The position numbers and the translations under genes are program-made. The notes under the pieces are model-generated. The model saw only the letters and a list, made by a program, of their open reading frames with translations, was not told where the DNA came from and searched no databases. A DNA stretch of 64,000 nt from DASYXT01 sp035934555 (GTDB lineage: Bacteria > Verrucomicrobiota > Verrucomicrobiia > Limisphaerales > UBA8199), in NCBI GenBank assembly GCA_035934555.1, contig DASYXT010000039.1:62001-126000 (forward strand), in the 5' to 3' direction. Position 1 is the first letter of the stretch. Each line of letters starts with the position of its first letter. This document shows, piece after piece, positions 62,601 through 64,000 of the stretch.

Positions 62601-63295
62601 TGGTGCTGCAGCCCAGCGCGATCGGTTTGCTCACCAACTCCGCCACGGTCATCAGCAGCGCCGATGTGAACCCGGATGATGCTACGGCCACGGTGTACGT
62701 AACCGTTGGCAGCCCAACCGCCGATCTCGCCCTGGGCATGAGCGGCGGACCCGACCCCGTCGTTACGGGCAACTTTATCACCTACTACCTGAGCATCACC
62801 AACCTTGGCCCGGCGACCGCCTCGACGGTTACTTTAGCCGACACCCTGCCGCCCGGTGTGAGCTTCGTTTCCGCGTCGCCGGCCGGCTATACCGTCAGCG
62901 GCGGTCAGGTCGCCTACACCAACCTCGGCAACCTCGGCGCCGGCAGCCGCCTCTCGGCGTCCATCGTCGTTCAACCTTATGCCGGGGGTCTTGTCACCAA
63001 CGCGGCGGTGGTCGGTTCTGCGATCGTTGACCCATCCAAGCTCAACAACAATGCCGCCGTAAAGATCCTCGTTGAGCCGGTGTTCGTCGGCGCCGTCCGC
63101 TCAGGCGGCAACCTGGTCATCTCCTGGACGGCCGATGCCTCGAACTACTCGCTCGAGACCACCAGCAGCCTCACTCCGCCGGTCGTCTGGACCGCTGTTC
63201 CTATCGCGCCCGTCGTCTCCGGGGGCGTCGCGTCCGTCACTATCCCCGTCGGCAACGGCATCCAATACTTCCGCCTCAACGGACAAGCACAATGA
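53663..63295 (+). CDS. giant exported delta-60 / Calx-beta repeat protein with P-domain and DUF11 domains
   Basis: 3210 aa. Signal peptide, then an N-terminal PPC-like domain (NDNFASATVLVGPSG, residues about 33-165) and an unassigned 500-residue region. Next come delta-60 repeats about every 50 residues (VAVQPDGKILIGGDF type) at about 680-1010, three Calx-beta domains (1209-1570), a second delta-60 block (1585-1930) and six more Calx-beta domains (1940-2610). A proprotein convertase P-domain-like region (about 2736-2889), two DUF11 domains (2896-3015, 3020-3130) and the shared C-terminal beta-module follow. Calx-beta domains bind calcium. Probably a cell-surface adhesin or matrix protein. Confidence 0.85.
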   Translation: MQRSRLSTSFWGRLVLLGLSLALGAPALLAQAPPNDNFASATVLVGPSGTVNGSNIGATLEAGEPSITGNPGGESIWYVWTAPADMTVTFNTFGSDFDTLLGAYAGTSLAALTYVADNDNYGSGLQSSLTFTATSNSVYYIKVDGFNAGAGYGASQGSVVLNWGSSISVGLQAGDFRFTSSYYLSSDYDTSWQPPLDPRGEMLSVPAHMTITREHGSAGKVQVTYAITNGFYTNWFTNYLYGTNIYSTNIVYDTNANTIVANQTTFTNILSTNWFTFSEFQDLQFDIFQYLEEIDLTNFTVTNANGVLVPPNGLYTITNDLPPGTLPPDCTSFPGSFWVSNAVSVTLANTNWVETNYTYTEIYCMQQPPVEQIIPSAVDGVDYTSGIGTTNFDDYQMSADVIVDMLPPSFPFQEGSIPRGIGFYINRYLVGTILNVALDPLESSTIGAPTASTQLTNAVLNVLNEDTADLSAGENSPHLFDSGRLATNYFNFERATIRCTRNVGGTHQAVIYVYRQSLDYSAGTSVNYRIDHLKGPPTDNGNNIFPEAPDEIPLQAGSEYATPPGSAAYGTNPDFDSVTGQLQWGAFDGTPKPITIDITNYNDVEFNEDLLVELYFPDPQPTDRFLGNVHYCVLTILFDNERGDAQPAGAVDRMHNMDDDSSTLPHPYNLHPGANSTVYAVAVQPDGKSVIGGDFSAYDTEVRNRIARMNANGLLDTTFNPPGGADQFVSCLAIDPAGNVVAGGAFNSMNGINSKGVARLLPNGTSDTSFSPGAGASDIVWALAFQTNSIIVAGQFTYFNNLPASFIARLSPAGVFDQSFVPNIDGPIQAVAVQPDGKILIGGDFLTVNGTPRTRLARLNANGSLDTSFDPGYGFDNTVYTIVLQPDGRILAGGSFQYVGAQSRNSIARLNTNGSVDQTFDPGDGANDTIYSINIQPDGGIIACGVFSAFNQVRRNTMVRLFANGVVDTSFMDTAYNQFAGLPTHYWDPNAETRNFIYSSALQPDGNLMIAGGFHRVGGGWTRDDVRYRENVCRIIGGATPGPGNMSFAYNSISADQFSDQVFVTLNRQNGTLGPATVTVGPSSVAPGPGVGVDGQDFSFNPIYANPVYITSWARPTWQLQDGTFGQNQANAQTIEPGTTIPNPADKVFINILDNTNVSGNRSFNMKLSHPSGTDLFYLGGQNIPLGFALGSDTATLNILDYHNLPGTLGFSAPTYVVGEGGTNAIITVTRTNGLAGLVSIHFATANGSATNNIHYYATNGILTFLPGITNQSFAVKIIDENIVDYDHTVRLNLFAPSGGATGGLTNAVLTIVDNDVRGGYVQFNSPLMGTNLNGPFAIYGTNENAVYAAAIISRNGSGAGLLSAQLAVTNGTAINGYNFTGFTNTLTWVDGDVRPKVVPIRLFDDGVVETTPLTVNLTLSATTLNGQTNSQSLGSPQFGVLYITNSDFPGQLAFSTPVYAVNNSGGPAIITVVRTGGNAGAATVNFATLPGTSTPGVDFTPTNGVLYFGPGEVSKSFAVQVMDTGLPETPRFVTLQLSGGTPAGILGAPSTAILNIVNSENFNNPPGGLDPTVNPAFGFNDAVHALIQQPDGKFLAGGDFTQADGLPRQRIARINTDFSLDTGFSSVLSSYGAGGSVLGLVCQSDLRILVCGLFTNFNSFAQNYVTRLNADGTLDSTFNIGSAADNPVYSMAETFVGPDRKVLLAGAFLHFNGQPANFITRLNNNGSPDNNFQPGSGPNGPVQALVVQPDGKIVIGGDFTSFNGVARVRIARLYANGSLDLSFDPGAGANDSVRSIAVQSDGRILMGGVFTNINGVALNHLARLNGDGSVDNTFTPGLGANDLVSSITVQPDTRIVLGGQFTLFNGVTRRGITRLNNDGTLDTMINFGLGANSYVAATLFQTNAQTGMIVLAGAFTTYDNQPAQRIARIFGGSIDGAGTIQFDVPYYEVAEDGTNITVNVRRYGGTTGIVSTDFNTSDNSAIAGVNYLPVMTNLVFASGEVLQTVTIPVLRDYAITTNLWANLNLSNFQPPLPAGPTIGNIPTATLIIDNVDSGVSFSSPTYAFAENDPSGFALINVIRTGSTIEPAAVNFYTLTNGSAIAFTNYVPVTNTVTFAAGQASNFVTVPLIHTLAAEGNTTVPLLLSNANNALLLTPSTATLTIIDVDRYPGQFVFAQTNFVVNESAGLAVLTLIRTNGHTGSVTVQYATSDGTAAAGFNYVATNGIVSFADGETVKNIAVPLIETTQVTGNTAFQVNLSNPGGGATILTPSTAVTIIDDHVGIAFSSPIYIVTETDGSVILGVNRIGTNGSTTFSYATTNGSAIAGTNYVASSGTLTFVPGESFKTFPISVLHDPRVTGPLSFTVGLFNPTFPARVYANNPATVTINDADPGFAFTNANFYTVKSGTNVTISVVRSNANTGTVSVNFATADGTAIAGVDYVATNGLLTFSNGIALKSFNVPIINSRQVAGDRTFSVYLVNPSPPAQLVPPYTASVTITDNLSGLSFSSPVYSVNENGVSATITVTRTGYTNSTVSVNYATADGTGNNGINYVGTSGTLVFSNGVTVRTFSVLVIDDDIVNGDKTVLLALSNPTGNVVFSGPSAATLTIRETDGSEILSAGTALTYESGPVNGAIDPGERVSILFAFRNAAGSNTTSLVATLLATNGVASPSAAQNYGVLIAHGPSAYRPFTFTANVTNGQVVTATFQLVDNNGPTNYLAVPFVVGQSSATFSNLSYITINDYSNATPYPSIINVTALPGLVSKVSVTYSNLSHTWPSDIDSILVAPGGESTHLMTKVGSSFSVNNVTLSFDDTAASLLPSTSQILSGTYRPTCFGSAITFPAPAPPGPYQTNLATFNLSNPNGNWSLYVLDDRQLNSGNISNGWVLHLSTSSPILGNADLALGMTAAPNPVVTSSNLTVSLTLTNFGPSSASNITVNNPLPPSTAYVSSSPSVGQAGTNAAGLFTWTIPSLAVNGTASLTLVLQPSAIGLLTNSATVISSADVNPDDATATVYVTVGSPTADLALGMSGGPDPVVTGNFITYYLSITNLGPATASTVTLADTLPPGVSFVSASPAGYTVSGGQVAYTNLGNLGAGSRLSASIVVQPYAGGLVTNAAVVGSAIVDPSKLNNNAAVKILVEPVFVGAVRSGGNLVISWTADASNYSLETTSSLTPPVVWTAVPIAPVVSGGVASVTIPVGNGIQYFRLNGQAQ

Positions 63296-63336
63296 GCCGT
63301 CGAACCGCTCTGCTCTCATTACGTGAAAACCCTGCT

Positions 63337-64000
63337 ATGAAGTTCTCGCTTAAGCACCTCACTTGTCTGGCGGTAGCCGTCGTTACCTTTCTGCCGCCGG
63401 CGCCCTCTGCGCTTGCCCAGAAAGTGGTCCGCCAGCAGCTCAAAGGTCATGTGCCTGCCATAGCCGCCGGACTGCAGCCGGTGGGTGACCTCGCTCCGGC
63501 TCAACAACTCAGCATCGATATCGGCCTGCCGCTGCGAAATCAAGCCGAACTCAAGGCCTTCCTCGAGGATATTTATGACCCCTCCAGCCCCAATTATCAC
63601 CATTACCTGACCGCACCTCAATTCACAGCACGCTTTGGACCTAGTCAGGGTGACTATGACTCCGTGGTTGCATTCGCCACGGCCCACAACCTGATAGTCA
63701 GCAACGCTCCCAATCGTATGCTGGTAAGCGCCCGAGGCTCCGTCGCGGACATCCAGAACGCTTTCCACATCACCCTTAAGCAGTATCTGCACCCACACGA
63801 AAAGAGGAACTTCTTCGCACCGGATACCGAACCCTCGGTCGATATCCCTACGCCGATTCTGCACATTTCCGGCCTCGATAACTACTACCTGCCGCGGCCG
63901 ATGAACTACAAAAAGACCCCCATCACCCCTAAGGATGGGCCGCCGACGCCGTTCCTCGGTTCCGGCCCGGGCGGCACGTATTCCGGGTATGACTTCCGCG
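63337..64000 (+). CDS. S53 (sedolisin/kumamolisin) peptidase precursor, 5' end only
   Basis: The gene starts at ATG 63337 and runs off the window end. The signal peptide (MKFSLKHLTCLAVAVVTFLP ... ALAQ) is followed by the pro-kumamolisin activation domain: LDIYDPSSPNYHHYLTAPQF-like and FGPSQGDYDSVVAFATAHNL, then VRGSVADIQNAFHITLKQY-like. The catalytic domain (Glu-Asp-Ser) lies beyond the window. These acid proteases are secreted as self-inhibited precursors. 41 bp after the giant gene, same strand. Confidence 0.85.
   Translation, partial: MKFSLKHLTCLAVAVVTFLPPAPSALAQKVVRQQLKGHVPAIAAGLQPVGDLAPAQQLSIDIGLPLRNQAELKAFLEDIYDPSSPNYHHYLTAPQFTARFGPSQGDYDSVVAFATAHNLIVSNAPNRMLVSARGSVADIQNAFHITLKQYLHPHEKRNFFAPDTEPSVDIPTPILHISGLDNYYLPRPMNYKKTPITPKDGPPTPFLGSGPGGTYSGYDFR

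Overview
The window is a high-GC bacterial chromosome segment whose gene content points to the Verrucomicrobiota, probably a Pedosphaera/Limisphaerales-like soil or sediment organism. The pointers are three Tat-exported Gfo/Idh/MocA oxidoreductases, a PEP-CTERM protein, a pilus operon of the type known from Akkermansia (Amuc_1098-1101), and very large delta-60/Calx-beta surface proteins. This assignment rests on recognised families, not on a marker-gene tree. I see no rRNA, tRNA, CRISPR array or intact insertion sequence.

Layout. 1-0.8 kb: the 3' end of a group 3 [NiFe] hydrogenase large subunit and its maturation protease. 0.8-9.5 kb: a pseudopilin, a LysR regulator divergent from trigger factor, pyrR-pyrB, a small conserved protein, Mrp, two small membrane proteins and a GH42-like secreted protein. 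9.6-20.2 kb: a fibronectin III protein, a U32 (RlhA-type) protein, two exported oxidoreductases around an accessory stretch with repeats, a phage gene fragment and PEP-CTERM genes, then rluD and lspA. 20.4-30 kb: lysine 6-aminotransferase plus ALDH7 (lysine to 2-aminoadipate), a 2-oxoacid:ferredoxin oxidoreductase (alpha/beta), a DPM1-like glycosyltransferase, a secreted peroxiredoxin and a third exported oxidoreductase. 30-39 kb: an exported phospholipase D-like protein, infA, a frameshifted gene, a GT4 glycosyltransferase, and a tight minus-strand operon VOC-folP-cdaA-cdaR-glmM linking folate, c-di-AMP and cell-wall precursor synthesis. 39.3-64 kb: one long plus-strand run, first PilM/PilN-like, Amuc_1100-like, Amuc_1099-like and a secretin, then five exported proteins of about 650 to 3210 aa, the last an S53 peptidase precursor cut by the window end.

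How it works together. The 39-64 kb run looks like an envelope-spanning pilus/secretion machine followed by surface or secreted proteins that could be its products or clients; that link is inference from synteny and strand. Central metabolism in the window uses ferredoxin (Kor-type enzyme, hydrogenase), suggesting at least partly anaerobic redox balancing.

The less ordinary content is repeat DNA and small rearrangements: a four-copy paired-hairpin element (REP/BIME-like) at gene 3' ends; at least five intergenic tracts of degenerate 7-bp tandem repeats; a 0.2-kb tandem duplication that copied the 3' end of a glycosyltransferase gene; and a 14-bp tandem duplication that explains exactly a frameshifted gene.
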